Assembly (NCBI GenBank): GCA_018400435.1
Contig: JAGYMW010000002.1
Coordinates: 1-57,435, forward strand
Direction of reading: 5' to 3'
DNA from: Bacillota bacterium
GTDB lineage: Bacteria; Bacillota; Dethiobacteria; DTU022
Length of the DNA: 57,435 bases
Part shown: one piece after another, positions 42,340-51,360 of the stretch
Layout of the letters: the number at the start of each line of letters is the position of its first letter
Numbering within the stretch: position 1 is the first letter of the stretch
The notes under the pieces: generated by a model
Database searches by the model: none
The model's input: only the letters and a program-made list of their open reading frames with translations
What the model was told of the DNA's origin: nothing
Program-made: the position numbers and the translations under genes

Positions 42340-43239
42340 TCATTCCATTAATCTTTTTTCCATGATCTGATTGCCTTTAAAACCGTTCAAGTGAAGATAA
42401 AATTCGGCTGATTTGGTCAGCACATCACACGGAACAACACCGATAATTTCACTGTCCAGAACCGCTACCCCGTAGCGGGCAGCCTCTTTCTTGACCATTT
42501 CAAAGACCCTGTGCGGAGGGACTGTGTGGTAATCACAGAGATTAATAGTTACCTGGGCTTTGCCTGTTTCTTTGATCATTACTCCCAGCGCTTTAACAGT
42601 CGAAAATCCTCCGCTACTACCCCTGATTACCCGGGCAATATTTTGGGCAATTTTCACATCGTCGGTGTCAAGATTAATGTTAAAAGGGACCAGAGGGAAA
42701 CGAGCACCCACTGCAGTTGCCCCGGCCCCAGGGTTAACTCTGGTCGGCCCAAAATCGGGTTTGCGCTCAGGTTTTGTAATACTATCAATTAACCCTTCAT
42801 ATTCTCCCTGTCGCACATCGGCAAGATTTTCCCTTTCCGGACGGGATGCGGCCGCTTCATAAAGATAAACAGGAATATCCAGTTCATCAGCCAGTCGTCT
42901 GCCCAGCATTTTTGCCATACCAATACACTCTTCTATACCAACTCCCGTAATGGGGATAAATGGTATAACGTCTGTTGCTCCCATGCGCGGGTGTTCGCCG
43001 CTGTGCCGCCTCATATCAATCCTCTCAGCCGCTTTTTTCGCTCCCCTGAAAGCAGCTTCCAGGACCGCTTCCGGATTACCGATAAAAGTGACCACCGAAC
43101 GATTGTGGCTTTGGTCATAAGAATAATCAAGCACTCTGGCTCTTTCTGTGTCCCCAATAGCCCTAACAATCTCTTCAATCACTTCCACACGGCGCCCTTC
43201 ACTGAAGTTGGGGACGCACTGGACAATTTTATTGATCAT
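42340..43239 (-). CDS. ftcD: Glutamate formimidoyltransferase
   Basis: 299-residue N-terminal-type formiminotransferase that moves a formimino group from formiminoglutamate (or formiminoglycine in purine fermenters) to tetrahydrofolate. It starts INKIVQCVPNFSEGRR with the active-site histidine region MRRHSGEHPRMGATDVIPFI near residue 74, and LVPFNINLDTDDVKIAQNIA near residue 183. The cyclodeaminase half is absent, in line with the separate cyclodeaminase gene at the window start. ATG 43239 has GGGAGG five bases upstream. Histidine-degradation genes are not visible nearby, so the source of formimino groups is open. Confidence 0.93.
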   Translation of the reverse strand: MINKIVQCVPNFSEGRRVEVIEEIVRAIGDTERARVLDYSYDQSHNRSVVTFIGNPEAVLEAAFRGAKKAAERIDMRRHSGEHPRMGATDVIPFIPITGVGIEECIGMAKMLGRRLADELDIPVYLYEAAASRPERENLADVRQGEYEGLIDSITKPERKPDFGPTRVNPGAGATAVGARFPLVPFNINLDTDDVKIAQNIARVIRGSSGGFSTVKALGVMIKETGKAQVTINLCDYHTVPPHRVFEMVKKEAARYGVAVLDSEIIGVVPCDVLTKSAEFYLHLNGFKGNQIMEKRLME

Positions 43240-43510
43240 TTTTACCTCCCATACTGCTTTTCTATTTCGGAACATCTCACCCGCGAGATTGCCTCCAGGA
43301 CAATCCCCCAGAAAACCATAATTTGAAACGCTTATTATTAATCAGCCCATTTTTACACCCTTTTAATTATACCGGTAATTAGAACAGGAAGAAAGGGACC
43401 GCGATCACTCACGTAAAATCTATTTAATTCCCAGAGTAAGTTCTACAGTGGACGACGGTGTAGCATTTAGCCTGGGAAGTATTTTTGGTAGAATTAAGTC
43501 AAGGAGGATC

Positions 43511-43621
43511 GGCTTACTCACAACGAAATCTTACCGAGGTGATGTAAAATGACTATGTCATTAAAAAGTAAGATCCTTATATGAGTAAGCCGTTAATCTT
43601 CGGTAAGATTTTTATATGAGT
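43511..43621 (+). promoter_or_regulatory. Structured leader with interleaved inverted repeats and tandem 19-base repeat
   Basis: Arm A GGCTTACTCA (43511-43520) is complemented by TGAGTAAGCC (43582-43591). Arm B AAATCTTACCGA (43526-43537) is complemented by TCGGTAAGATTT (43600-43611). The order A-B-A'-B' permits a pseudoknot or two exclusive folds. B' can also fold alone (AATCTT/AAGATT around CGGT) followed by TTT. A 19-base sequence starting GTAAGAT and ending ATATGAGT is repeated at 43568-43586 and 43603-43621 with two mismatches. It lies about 80 bases before the GTPase gene. The rest of 43240-43690 shows no gene. Confidence 0.55.
43549..43584 (+). CDS. Possible 11-residue leader peptide
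   Basis: ATG at 43549, with GAGGTG (43537-43542) seven bases upstream, opens an 11-codon frame, MTMSLKSKILI, ending TGA at 43582-43584. The stop overlaps the A' arm of the leader structure, so ribosome position could change the fold, as in translation-attenuation leaders. The last codons (SKILI, stop) are echoed by GKIFI, stop, in the second copy of the tandem repeat, although that copy lacks a start. Short frames with ribosome sites also arise by chance. Confidence 0.3.
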   Translation: MTMSLKSKILI

Positions 43622-43699
43622 TGACACGGGGATTTACCAGACACAGCCTAATGTGGTAAAATTGTTGGGTTGATTGATCAGAACGAGGAGATGATTGCT

Positions 43700-44770
43700 T
43701 TGCAGATCGGATTGGTCGGTATGCCCGGCTCCGGTAAAACCACCCTTTTTAACTTGCTAACGGGCAATGAGAAACCGACCGGCCCGGGAGGGGCGGACGA
43801 AGTTTACACAGGTAGCGCAGTTGTCCCCGACCAGCGAATCGATTATCTTGCACAGCTTTACCGGCCGCGCAAAACCACCTGCGCCCGCATCGAATTCAAA
43901 GATATCCCGGGGGCTAAAATGGAACACAGCCGCGCTCGCGCTTCCCGCCTGCTCGATGAAGTTCGCAGCGCCACTGCCCTGGTCCAAGTAGTCAGGGCTT
44001 TCGGGAAAACCACTGCTATGCCCGATGGACCGGACCCCTTCAGTGACCTGATTAATTACGGATCCGAACTCCTACTGGCGGACATGGATACCCTGGAAAA
44101 GAAACTGGCCCGCTTCGAAGACAACGCCTGTAAAAAAGGCGATACATCCGATCAGATTGCTTTGTACAGAAAAATCCTCTTCGCCCTGGAGAATGAACAA
44201 CCCTTTGGCAGCATCAGTTTATCCCCCGCAGAAGAAGATTTGCTCAATGACCAGGTGTTTTTAACGGGAAAACCTCTTTACGCAGTGGTCAACATCGATG
44301 AGGCTCAACTTCAAAGCGGCATTTATCCCCGGAAAGAAAAAGTGGAGTCCTGGGCAGCAGGTAAAAATCTCCCCCTGATCACCGTCTGCGCCCAGGTTGA
44401 AATGGAAATCAGCCGCCTCGAGCCGCAAGAACAAATCGAATTTATGAAAGATTATGACCTGACCGAATCCGGCCTGGGGCGCCTGGCTCGCATGGTCTAT
44501 GACAGTCTTGATCTCATATCTTTCTTTACAGTCGGTGAAGATGAGGTCAGGGCCTGGACAGTTCGGAAAGGGGCCACCGCTCCCCAGGCGGCGTCAAAAA
44601 TTCATTCTGACATTAGCCGGGGTTTCATTCGGGCTGAAGTGTTTCACTATGACGATTTATACCGTCTCGGCTCCGGGCAAAAAGTCAAAGAGGCAGGGCA
44701 ATTTCGCCTGGAGGGTAAAGACTATATCGTTCAGGACGGCGATATCATCAGTTTCCGGTTCAATATTTAA
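43700..44770 (+). CDS. YchF-like TGS-domain GTPase/ATPase
   Basis: 356-residue OBG/YchF-type P-loop protein. The G1 loop is GLVGMPGSGKTTLFNLL at the N-terminus, and G3 appears as FKDIPGAKMEHSRARAS near residue 69. A coiled segment spans about residues 130-170, and the C-terminal TGS domain (RAWTVRKGATAPQAASKIHSDI to the end) ends IISFRFNI. YchF proteins bind ATP and associate with ribosomes. TTG 43700 has GAGGAG nine bases upstream and gives the usual family N-terminus; ATG 43691 and TTG 43670 are alternatives. The GSGK form of the G1 loop replaces the usual NVGK. It lies behind the unusual structured leader. Confidence 0.85.
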   Translation: MQIGLVGMPGSGKTTLFNLLTGNEKPTGPGGADEVYTGSAVVPDQRIDYLAQLYRPRKTTCARIEFKDIPGAKMEHSRARASRLLDEVRSATALVQVVRAFGKTTAMPDGPDPFSDLINYGSELLLADMDTLEKKLARFEDNACKKGDTSDQIALYRKILFALENEQPFGSISLSPAEEDLLNDQVFLTGKPLYAVVNIDEAQLQSGIYPRKEKVESWAAGKNLPLITVCAQVEMEISRLEPQEQIEFMKDYDLTESGLGRLARMVYDSLDLISFFTVGEDEVRAWTVRKGATAPQAASKIHSDISRGFIRAEVFHYDDLYRLGSGQKVKEAGQFRLEGKDYIVQDGDIISFRFNI

Positions 44771-44812
44771 CAGTAGAAAAAACTCACGAACGATCCTCTT
44801 ATATTAAAAAAA

Positions 44813-44843
44813 TGTGTCAAATTCTCCGTCCCCCTGGCACACA
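44813..44843 (-). repeat. Intergenic repeat copy with TGTGTC/CACACA ends
   Basis: On the minus strand the core is CCAGGGGGACGGAGAATT, bounded by TGTG and GACACA and followed by seven T. It lies six bases past the stop of the 3-hydroxyacyl-CoA dehydrogenase gene, so it may double as its terminator. It belongs with the copies at 24595-24670 and 53614-53640. Confidence 0.55.
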
Positions 44844-44848
44844 CAATA

Positions 44849-45700
44849 TCAGGAATATAAATAAAAACCACGACCTGTCTTACGGCCAAGCCAACTGGCA
44901 TCTACATATTTCCGCAGCAGCGGACAAGGACGGTACCTGGAATCTCTAAAACCTTCATAAAGTACTTCCATAATTGCCAGGCAGGTATCCAGACCGATCA
45001 GATCGGCCAGTTCCAGCGGTCCCATAGGATGGTTCATTCCCAGCTTCATCACTGTATCGATCCCTTCCGCCGTGCTTACACCCTCCATCAGGCAAAAAGC
45101 CGCTTCATTAATCATGGGCATAAGAATACGGTTGGAGACAAACCCGGGGAAATCGTTCACTTCAACCGGCACCTTACCGAGCTTTTCGGTTACTTCTTTT
45201 ACAATATTGAATGTTTGATCATCGGTTGCCACTCCCCTGATGATCTCCACCAGTTTCATTACCGGCACGGGATTCATGAAATGCATGCCAATGACTTTCT
45301 GCGGGCGGCCGGTGGCAGCTGCAATCCGGGTAATGGGCACCGATGAAGTATTGCTGGCCAGAATGGTGAAAGGAGGGCAAATTTTATCAAGCGCGGCAAA
45401 GACTTTCTTTTTCACAGCCTCATTTTCTACGACTGCTTCAACGACCATTTCAACCTCAGCAGCTGCATCGAGCCCGGGCACCGCTTTTATCCTGCCAATA
45501 ATTGCTTCCCTTTCAGTTTCTTTGAGTCTTCCTTTTTCCACGCTGCGCCGCAGATTCCCGTCAATTCCCGCGACAGCCCGATTCAGGCACTCCTGGTCAA
45601 TATCCCCAAGCAGCACGGAAAACCCTCCGGTCGCACAAACCTGGGCAATTCCACTTCCCATCTGGCCCGCTCCCAAAACCATAATTTTCTGAAAAACCAT
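44849..45700 (-). CDS. 3-Hydroxyacyl-CoA dehydrogenase (3-hydroxybutyryl-CoA dehydrogenase)
   Basis: 283-residue NAD-dependent enzyme that converts (S)-3-hydroxybutyryl-CoA and acetoacetyl-CoA, as in butyrate metabolism or beta-oxidation. The nucleotide-binding loop is [14 protein letters not shown] at the N-terminus. [17 protein letters not shown] near residue 138 holds the catalytic histidine, and [20 protein letters not shown] lies near residue 182. Length matches clostridial Hbd. ATG 45700 was chosen because AAGGAG precedes it; a longer frame to 45787 lacks a site. No crotonase or thiolase gene is adjacent, which is unusual for hbd and suggests a stand-alone paralogue. Confidence 0.92.
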   Translation of the reverse strand: MVFQKIMVLGAGQMGSGIAQVCATGGFSVLLGDIDQECLNRAVAGIDGNLRRSVEKGRLKETEREAIIGRIKAVPGLDAAAEVEMVVEAVVENEAVKKKVFAALDKICPPFTILASNTSSVPITRIAAATGRPQKVIGMHFMNPVPVMKLVEIIRGVATDDQTFNIVKEVTEKLGKVPVEVNDFPGFVSNRILMPMINEAAFCLMEGVSTAEGIDTVMKLGMNHPMGPLELADLIGLDTCLAIMEVLYEGFRDSRYRPCPLLRKYVDASWLGRKTGRGFYLYS

Positions 45701-45752
45701 TTCTCCTTCACCCCCAGGCAGTAATAATTCTTCTACAATCCGACATGCTGAA

Positions 45753-46421
45753 TTACAATGTGTCAATGGTAATCCGCCCGTCGCCACGGGTTATTTTTTT
45801 GCTGTCTACATTACGAAAGTAGCGTCCCGCCAACCGATCCTGGATCTGCCGTACAGTGCGCCGGTCGGCACGGCGGATTGCTTCACGTACAGCCACACTT
45901 TTTCGAGAGAATAAACCATCTCCGGACCAGTAGCGGCAGAAAAGCGGATATTCCACAGCGGCACTGGCGTTAATCTTCCGGGAGCCGACTGTAACTTTAA
46001 ACCCTGCCGCCAGCATATCCGTGGAATGGGAATCGCCGTAACAGCAAAGATTGTAAAAAAGACGCAGTTTTCCCGGCACTGCTATCCGCCGAATTTCATG
46101 TGATAAAGTCATAGAATCCAACCAGCGGTCAAAAAACCGCACTTTCTTATTCCTGCCGTGGAGCTGCAGGAAAAGATCGACCGCCTCAATACCGGGATTG
46201 CCGGTCAAGCAGAGCAGCCGATGGAAGAAAAGATCCGCCCCTGCCTCCCTGTCCTTGAGTACACTGAATGAGCCGTATTGTGAAGAAAGGAAATGCGCGG
46301 CAACTCCAATTCCAGCTTTTTCAATAAAGCGGTACAGGTAAAGCAGTCTCCTGTCCCCATGTTCGGCAAGACAGTTGACAACCAGCAGAGCCCTTTTCTC
46401 TTTAACAATAATTTTCTGCAT
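45753..46421 (-). CDS. Unrecognised protein, possible caspase-fold (clan CD) peptidase-like
   Basis: 222-residue protein that I cannot assign to a named family. It has a mixed alpha/beta profile. One hydrophobic strand ends in [14 protein letters not shown], and a later one in [15 protein letters not shown]. That spacing of a strand plus His-Gly and a strand plus Cys is the hallmark of caspase, CHAT and gingipain-type (clan CD) folds. The C-terminus is basic. ATG 46421 starts [16 protein letters not shown]; a GTG at 46487 would add 22 basic residues. Neither has a clear ribosome site. A TATAAT hexamer (minus, 46432-46437) lies just upstream of the ATG. No signal peptide. Confidence 0.55.
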   Translation of the reverse strand: MQKIIVKEKRALLVVNCLAEHGDRRLLYLYRFIEKAGIGVAAHFLSSQYGSFSVLKDREAGADLFFHRLLCLTGNPGIEAVDLFLQLHGRNKKVRFFDRWLDSMTLSHEIRRIAVPGKLRLFYNLCCYGDSHSTDMLAAGFKVTVGSRKINASAAVEYPLFCRYWSGDGLFSRKSVAVREAIRRADRRTVRQIQDRLAGRYFRNVDSKKITRGDGRITIDTL

Positions 46422-46700
46422 ATCACTATTTATTATACACCCGCTTTGCCTTTTCTTTTTCCTCTTAAGTCCATAAATATTCTTCACCAGACTGAATCAG
46501 ATCTTCAATCACCTGCATCAAATTTCTCAATATTTTATTCCTTCAACCTGAAAATACTTTATTAATTCTTCTTAATTCCTTCACATGGATTCAAATGCTT
46601 CTGTGACACTGACACCCTGCTTTCCACAAAGGACATATTATCATGATAATTAACGAGGTACCATTACCACATAACAACCACACAAGACGACACCCGGGGA

Positions 46701-46729
46701 TGGAACTGAAGGACCTGATGGGATATAAT
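46701..46729 (+). promoter_or_regulatory. Candidate promoter of the AI-2E family gene
   Basis: A perfect TATAAT at 46724-46729 lies 17 bases after TGGAAC (46701-46706), a weak -35 box. It precedes the ATG at 46767 by 37 bases, with GGAG between. A 14-base palindrome (ATTATCATGATAAT, 46637-46650) further upstream could be an operator. The rest of 46488-46700 shows no gene. Confidence 0.45.
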
Positions 46730-46766
46730 ACACATGTGATAATGACGGGGAAAGGAGTGCCAGGCT

Positions 46767-47876
46767 ATGTTGGACTCGAGACTTTTTAAAACAGGGATCG
46801 GCATTCTGCTGCTATTCCTAATTATCTATATTGGCAGCCAGATAACCTTCATCTTTTATCCTTTCGTCGTCGCTTTTGAAGCACTCTTCATATCTTTCCT
46901 TGTCGCAGGTATTCTTTATTATTTTACCTATCCCTTTGTCGACTGGCTGCACAATCACAAAATTCCCCGTCCAATGGCTATCATTACAGTCTTTCTGATC
47001 ATTGTCGGTCTGCTTGTGCTGCTTGGAGTAATAATCGGCCCTATTTTGCAGGGCGAGTTTACCAAGCTGACTGTCAGTATTCCGGAAAAAATCAGGGAAG
47101 CCCGCCAGCTGATCCAAAGGCTGGAGGAAAATGAACTGATAACCCGCTTTTTTGATCTTGAGTACCTGAACACCCTGAACCTTGAAAATATTGCCGAAAG
47201 AACAGCAACCCTTGTCAGCAGTACTTTTTCACAGTTGGCTTCAAGTGTTTCGACTACTCTTGACTTCCTGGCCAATATATTTATGACCGTTATAATCATT
47301 CCTTTCCTGCTCTACTACATGCTGAAAGAAAAAGGGCAAGGCCTGATCACCGGCGCTGTCGAGTACCTGGCCCCTTTGGATTACGTGGACGACGTTAAAA
47401 ACGCCCTTGCTGAAATGAATAAAAGCTTGAGCACTTACGTGCAGGGGTTGGGTATTGTCTGCCTCTGTGTCGGTATCCTCTCTTATATCAGTTTTTTGAT
47501 TATCGACCTGGATTATGCCCTGCTCCTATCAATCTTTATTATGATCTTCAACATTGTCCCCTGGCTGGGCCCTTTTATCGGGGCCATTCCGGCTGTTATC
47601 GTAGGCCTGCTTGATTCGCCGCTGATGATACTCAAAGTTCTGATTATCATTGTTATTGTTCAGCAGATTGAAAGCCTCCTTGTCTCTCCCCAGGTTATGG
47701 GCCGGAAACTGTCCTTGAGTCCCCTGGCCATAATCTTGATTGTGCTTGTGGCCGGTCGCCTTGGCGGATTGCTGGGGATCATACTGGCCATTCCCATATT
47801 TACCATCCTCAAGATCATTTCCACCCACATATATGAACATTACAAAAAGAAAAGAAACAGCATAAAATCCAGCTAA
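46767..47876 (+). CDS. AI-2E family transporter (PerM-like)
   Basis: 369-residue membrane protein of the AI-2E/YdiK/PerM family with about eight membrane segments. The first pair spans residues 8-60. A cytoplasmic or extracytoplasmic stretch with a coiled part runs over about 95-165. A cluster of segments with GPFIGAIPAVIVGLLDSPL near residue 270 and a C-terminal GGLLGIILAIPIFTILKII carry the family signature. Members include quorum-signal exporters, Na+/H+ antiporters and permeases of unknown cargo, so the substrate is not known. Start ATG is supported by AAAGGAG. Confidence 0.9.
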   Translation: MLDSRLFKTGIGILLLFLIIYIGSQITFIFYPFVVAFEALFISFLVAGILYYFTYPFVDWLHNHKIPRPMAIITVFLIIVGLLVLLGVIIGPILQGEFTKLTVSIPEKIREARQLIQRLEENELITRFFDLEYLNTLNLENIAERTATLVSSTFSQLASSVSTTLDFLANIFMTVIIIPFLLYYMLKEKGQGLITGAVEYLAPLDYVDDVKNALAEMNKSLSTYVQGLGIVCLCVGILSYISFLIIDLDYALLLSIFIMIFNIVPWLGPFIGAIPAVIVGLLDSPLMILKVLIIIVIVQQIESLLVSPQVMGRKLSLSPLAIILIVLVAGRLGGLLGIILAIPIFTILKIISTHIYEHYKKKRNSIKSS

Positions 47877-48047
47877 CAAAACCGGCAAACTTTTTAGCTG
47901 TTCTCCGGCTGGCTATTACCCACCGATTTATTTGCGTGCTGCTTGCTGGCAAATCATTTTTGCGTTAAAATAGGGAAGTTCTTATTTACGCAATTTGAAC
48001 CATATATCGAAAATTAAATTAAAGGAAGGCACAGGGAAAAGAAGGGA

Positions 48048-49772
48048 ATGAGTCCTAATATGACCTCAAAAACGACAAGCCTCCTGCCGCGCCTGCGTCT
48101 GGCCGCCTCCGGAAAGAACAGCATTACCTTCGTTGGATCGGCAGCTGGAACTGATGAGCCGCAGGTTGTTCTCTGGCGTACTATGCATGAAGAAGCTCTC
48201 GCCGGAGCAGCCTCACTACAGGCTCGCGGTGTAAAATCGGGTGATCACGTCGCCCTGCTGGGCCTGACCAGCCGTTCACTTGTAACTGCCATCCAGGCAG
48301 TGTGGCTCGCCGGAGCCTGCGTTATTGTTTTACCTATACCGATGCGCATGAATTCTATCAGCGAATTTATCTCACAAACCAGGGCCCATCTTCACAGCGG
48401 AAATGCAAAGATGTTGTTACTTTCTTCTGATCTTGCCGCCCTTTATGAACCGCAGGAGGGTGATCCTGCTGTTGTACTGCTGGATGAACTAATGCCCGGT
48501 CCGGATAAACTGTCGAGTGTTTCCTATCAGCCGATTGATGACGACCCGGACCGCCTGGCTATCCTTCAGTTTACATCGGGTTCAACATCCGCTCCGAAAG
48601 GGGTAATGCTTCCCCACCGTGCAGTCTGCGCTAACATTGATGCCATGGACGAACTGATTAAACTGGACCTTGAAGATGATGTTTTAGTATCCTGGCTTCC
48701 TCTTTATCATGATATGGGCCTGATCGGGATACTGACAACGAGCATGATCAAGGGCTGTTCACTGGTTCTTACTGCACCCCAGGATTTTCTCAATAAACCA
48801 GCCGACTGGATGCGCTGGATGAGCAATTACCGGGGCACAATAACCGCCGGGCCAAACTTTTCATATATTTTGGCCACGCGCGCCCTTCGCCGGATGAGCA
48901 ACAGCAGAGAAATTCTTGACCTGAGCAGAATACGCATGGCTTTAAACGGTGCCGAGCCAATCGATCCCGATTCGGTTGAGAAATTTGTCGAAGCGGCTGC
49001 CCGGCACGGCTTCCGCCCGGGAGCCGAATTCTGCGCCTTTGGAATGGCGGAAGTAACTATTGCCGGAACTTTCCCTCCGCTGATGAGGAGGATGGTCTGT
49101 GACAGTGTTGACCGCGTCGCCCTGGAAAATGAAAGCAGAGCCAGGCCCGCCGACCCGGCCCTGCCTTCTACCCGCCGCCTTCCCCTTCTTGGTTCTCCCG
49201 TGCCCGGCTTGCAGATGCGAATTATCGATCCGGAAACCGGCCTCCCCCTGCCTCCACGGAAGGTTGGAGAACTTCAGGTCAGGGGCGCTTCGGTAACTAC
49301 AGGTTATTACAACCGGCCCGATCTGACAAAAAAACTATTCGACGATGGCTGGCTGCATACCGGCGATCTCGGCTACTTTGTCACCGCTCCCGACGGCCAA
49401 ACTGAAGAACTGGTTATCTGCGGGCGCCTCAAAGACGTAATTATTATCGCCGGGCGTAATATTTATCCCGAAGATATTGAACGGGCAGCCGGAACCGTGG
49501 AAGGTGTGCGAAAGGGTAATGTCATTGCCTTCAGCATCGACAGCGGCCGGGGCAAGGAATCGGTTATCATTGTTGCTGAAGTAAAGGAAGGTTCTCATGC
49601 CGAAATACGCAAAAATATTCGCTATCGGGCCCTCGGTGTATGCGGAATCAAAGCGAAGGAGATAGTCCTGGTCAGACCGGGAACCCTGCCTAAAACCAGT
49701 TCGGGCAAACTGCAGCGCAGCCTCTGCCGAAAACAGTACCTTGATAATAAGCTGACTCCTGCTGAAGAGTAG
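48048..49772 (+). CDS. Fatty-acyl-AMP ligase-like adenylate-forming enzyme
   Basis: 574-residue ANL-superfamily enzyme. The ATP-binding P-loop is LQFTSGSTSAPKGVMLPHR near residue 181, SWLPLYHDMGLIGIL near residue 222 is typical of the fatty-acyl-AMP ligase (FAAL) branch, and AFGMAEVTIAG is near residue 335. The C-terminal domain has TGDLGYF and the catalytic lysine in LPKTSSGKLQRS near residue 548. FAALs pass acyl adenylates to an acyl carrier protein; a CoA ligase role cannot be excluded. No carrier protein or polyketide synthase lies beside it, so its acceptor is elsewhere. ATG 48048 or ATG 48060 may be used. Confidence 0.85.
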   Translation: MSPNMTSKTTSLLPRLRLAASGKNSITFVGSAAGTDEPQVVLWRTMHEEALAGAASLQARGVKSGDHVALLGLTSRSLVTAIQAVWLAGACVIVLPIPMRMNSISEFISQTRAHLHSGNAKMLLLSSDLAALYEPQEGDPAVVLLDELMPGPDKLSSVSYQPIDDDPDRLAILQFTSGSTSAPKGVMLPHRAVCANIDAMDELIKLDLEDDVLVSWLPLYHDMGLIGILTTSMIKGCSLVLTAPQDFLNKPADWMRWMSNYRGTITAGPNFSYILATRALRRMSNSREILDLSRIRMALNGAEPIDPDSVEKFVEAAARHGFRPGAEFCAFGMAEVTIAGTFPPLMRRMVCDSVDRVALENESRARPADPALPSTRRLPLLGSPVPGLQMRIIDPETGLPLPPRKVGELQVRGASVTTGYYNRPDLTKKLFDDGWLHTGDLGYFVTAPDGQTEELVICGRLKDVIIIAGRNIYPEDIERAAGTVEGVRKGNVIAFSIDSGRGKESVIIVAEVKEGSHAEIRKNIRYRALGVCGIKAKEIVLVRPGTLPKTSSGKLQRSLCRKQYLDNKLTPAEE

Positions 49773-49846
49773 ACAACCAGTGAAGGATAAATCAGTCCTA
49801 CCGGGTCTGGAAAATGGTTACACAATATTGTAGTGGGAGGTTAATC

Positions 49847-50371
49847 ATGACAGAATTAAAGCCTGAGGCAATAATCGAAATGGAAAACGGTGCTCTAATA
49901 AAGCTGGAACTTGATCCTGATTCTGCTCCAAATACTGTGAAAAATTTTATCACTCTTGCCGGGAAGGGATTTTACAGCGGGCTTATCTTCCACCGGGTTA
50001 TCCCCGGATTCATGATTCAGGGTGGCTGCCCGGAAGGCAACGGAACCGGCGGCCCCGGTTATAAAATCAGGGGAGAATTTACTGCAAACGGGTATCACAA
50101 CAACCTGAAACATGAACGTGGAGTTATATCAATGGCCCGCGCACAAAATTATGATTCGGGCGGTTCCCAATTTTTTATTACCGTGGCAAATGCTCCACAC
50201 CTTGATGGCCAATACGCTGCTTTTGGCCGGGTGACGGATGGAATTAATGAAGTGGACAGGATTGTCGCAGAGCCGACCGGTTCCGGTGACAGGCCACTCA
50301 AGGAGCAAAAAATCCGGCAGATCAGGGTGGAAAACCTCGGTGTTAGCTGGGATCCACCGGAAAAGATTTAA
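49847..50371 (+). CDS. Cyclophilin-type peptidyl-prolyl isomerase
   Basis: 174-residue cytoplasmic prolyl isomerase. Catalytic and binding residues are visible in FHRVIPGFMIQGGCPEGNG near residue 48 (Arg and Phe of the active site), the GSQFFITVANAPHLDGQYAAFG run near residue 105, and a typical C-terminal GDRPLKEQKI. No signal peptide is seen, although many cyclophilins of this size in Clostridia are exported. ATG 49847 has GGGAGG seven bases upstream. It follows the AMP-ligase gene by 75 bases and may share its transcript without a functional link. Confidence 0.93.
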   Translation: MTELKPEAIIEMENGALIKLELDPDSAPNTVKNFITLAGKGFYSGLIFHRVIPGFMIQGGCPEGNGTGGPGYKIRGEFTANGYHNNLKHERGVISMARAQNYDSGGSQFFITVANAPHLDGQYAAFGRVTDGINEVDRIVAEPTGSGDRPLKEQKIRQIRVENLGVSWDPPEKI

Positions 50372-50406
50372 TGTACTGATCTTCCTGCAGCTAAAAACCT
50401 TTCAAG

Positions 50407-51282
50407 TCAGCCGGCAGGCCTGATCCTGCGGCGGAGTGCTTCGATATGAGCAAGGGTGGTACCGCAACAACCGCCGACTATGGTCGCTCCCGCAGCAATA
50501 CAGGCCACCATCCCTTCAGCGAATTCTTCAGGCTGCATGTCGAAGACGGTTTTGCCGTCTGCCAGCTTCGGCTTCCCCGCATTAGGCTGGACTATAACCG
50601 GTAGAGCAGTGCTTTTTTTATAAAGGGCTACTATTTCCGCCATACCCAGCGGATCGAGATCACCACAGTTGGCTCCTACAGCATCAGCACCGTATTTTTC
50701 AGCGGCTTCGGCAGCCTCCTTGACAGTAACACCCATGATTGTCCGCCCGCCCTTGCCGGTTGATGTATATGCAAGAGATAGAATAACCGGCAAATTACTT
50801 TTTTCACGGCATGCTTTCAGGGCACAAACTGCTTCACGCAGATCACTGACCGTTTCGATGATCAGACCGTCGACGCCCTCTTCAGCAAGGATAGACGACT
50901 GCTCGGCGTAGCATTGATAAAACTGATCTTCCGTAAAAGTACCATACGGCTCAAGAAGTTCTCCAGTCGGCCCGAGATCGCCAAAGACCGGCAGTTTGCC
51001 GCCCGCAGCTTCAACAGCCAGGCGCACCGCTGCGCTGTTTGCTTCTCTCACGGAGACAGCAGCCTTTCGCTTTCCCATGCTGATGTGGTTCAGGATAAAG
51101 GTATTGGTAATGAGCATATCCACCCCGGCTCGGACATAATCCTGATGAACCGCTAACACTGTTTGCGGGTTTCGCAAGTTACTTTCCACCCCTGTATCAC
51201 CGCCCCGGGCAGCTACTTCTGTTCCCATAGCCCCATCAAAAAGCAAAATCCTTTTTTCTCCAAACAGCCTTGTGAAATCCAT
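50407..51282 (-). CDS. Homocysteine S-methyltransferase domain protein (MetH N-terminal-like)
   Basis: 291-residue homocysteine-binding TIM barrel as in the N-terminal module of cobalamin-dependent methionine synthase. The zinc ligands are visible as GANCGD near residue 200 and VGGCCGT near residue 273, and the N-terminus reads ILLFDGAMGTEVAARG. MetH normally adds pterin and B12 domains; this protein stops after the first module, like the split enzymes of several anaerobes or like S-methylmethionine-type methyltransferases. The methyl donor could be a corrinoid protein such as the one the MttB enzymes must use. ATG 51282 was chosen over TTG 51291. Confidence 0.88.
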   Translation of the reverse strand: MDFTRLFGEKRILLFDGAMGTEVAARGGDTGVESNLRNPQTVLAVHQDYVRAGVDMLITNTFILNHISMGKRKAAVSVREANSAAVRLAVEAAGGKLPVFGDLGPTGELLEPYGTFTEDQFYQCYAEQSSILAEEGVDGLIIETVSDLREAVCALKACREKSNLPVILSLAYTSTGKGGRTIMGVTVKEAAEAAEKYGADAVGANCGDLDPLGMAEIVALYKKSTALPVIVQPNAGKPKLADGKTVFDMQPEEFAEGMVACIAAGATIVGGCCGTTLAHIEALRRRIRPAG

Positions 51283-51360
51283 CTCGGTCAACCTTTCTCC
51301 GCTATACGGCTTGATGATTCCGGTTTGCTCTGATAATTTCTGCTGTTATATTAGTTTCCG

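Noticed and set aside
43621-43662. Promoter with TTGACA at 43621-43626 and TAATGT or GTAAAAT downstream
   Set aside because: Spacing is 22 bases or more, outside the usual range, so it was not called.
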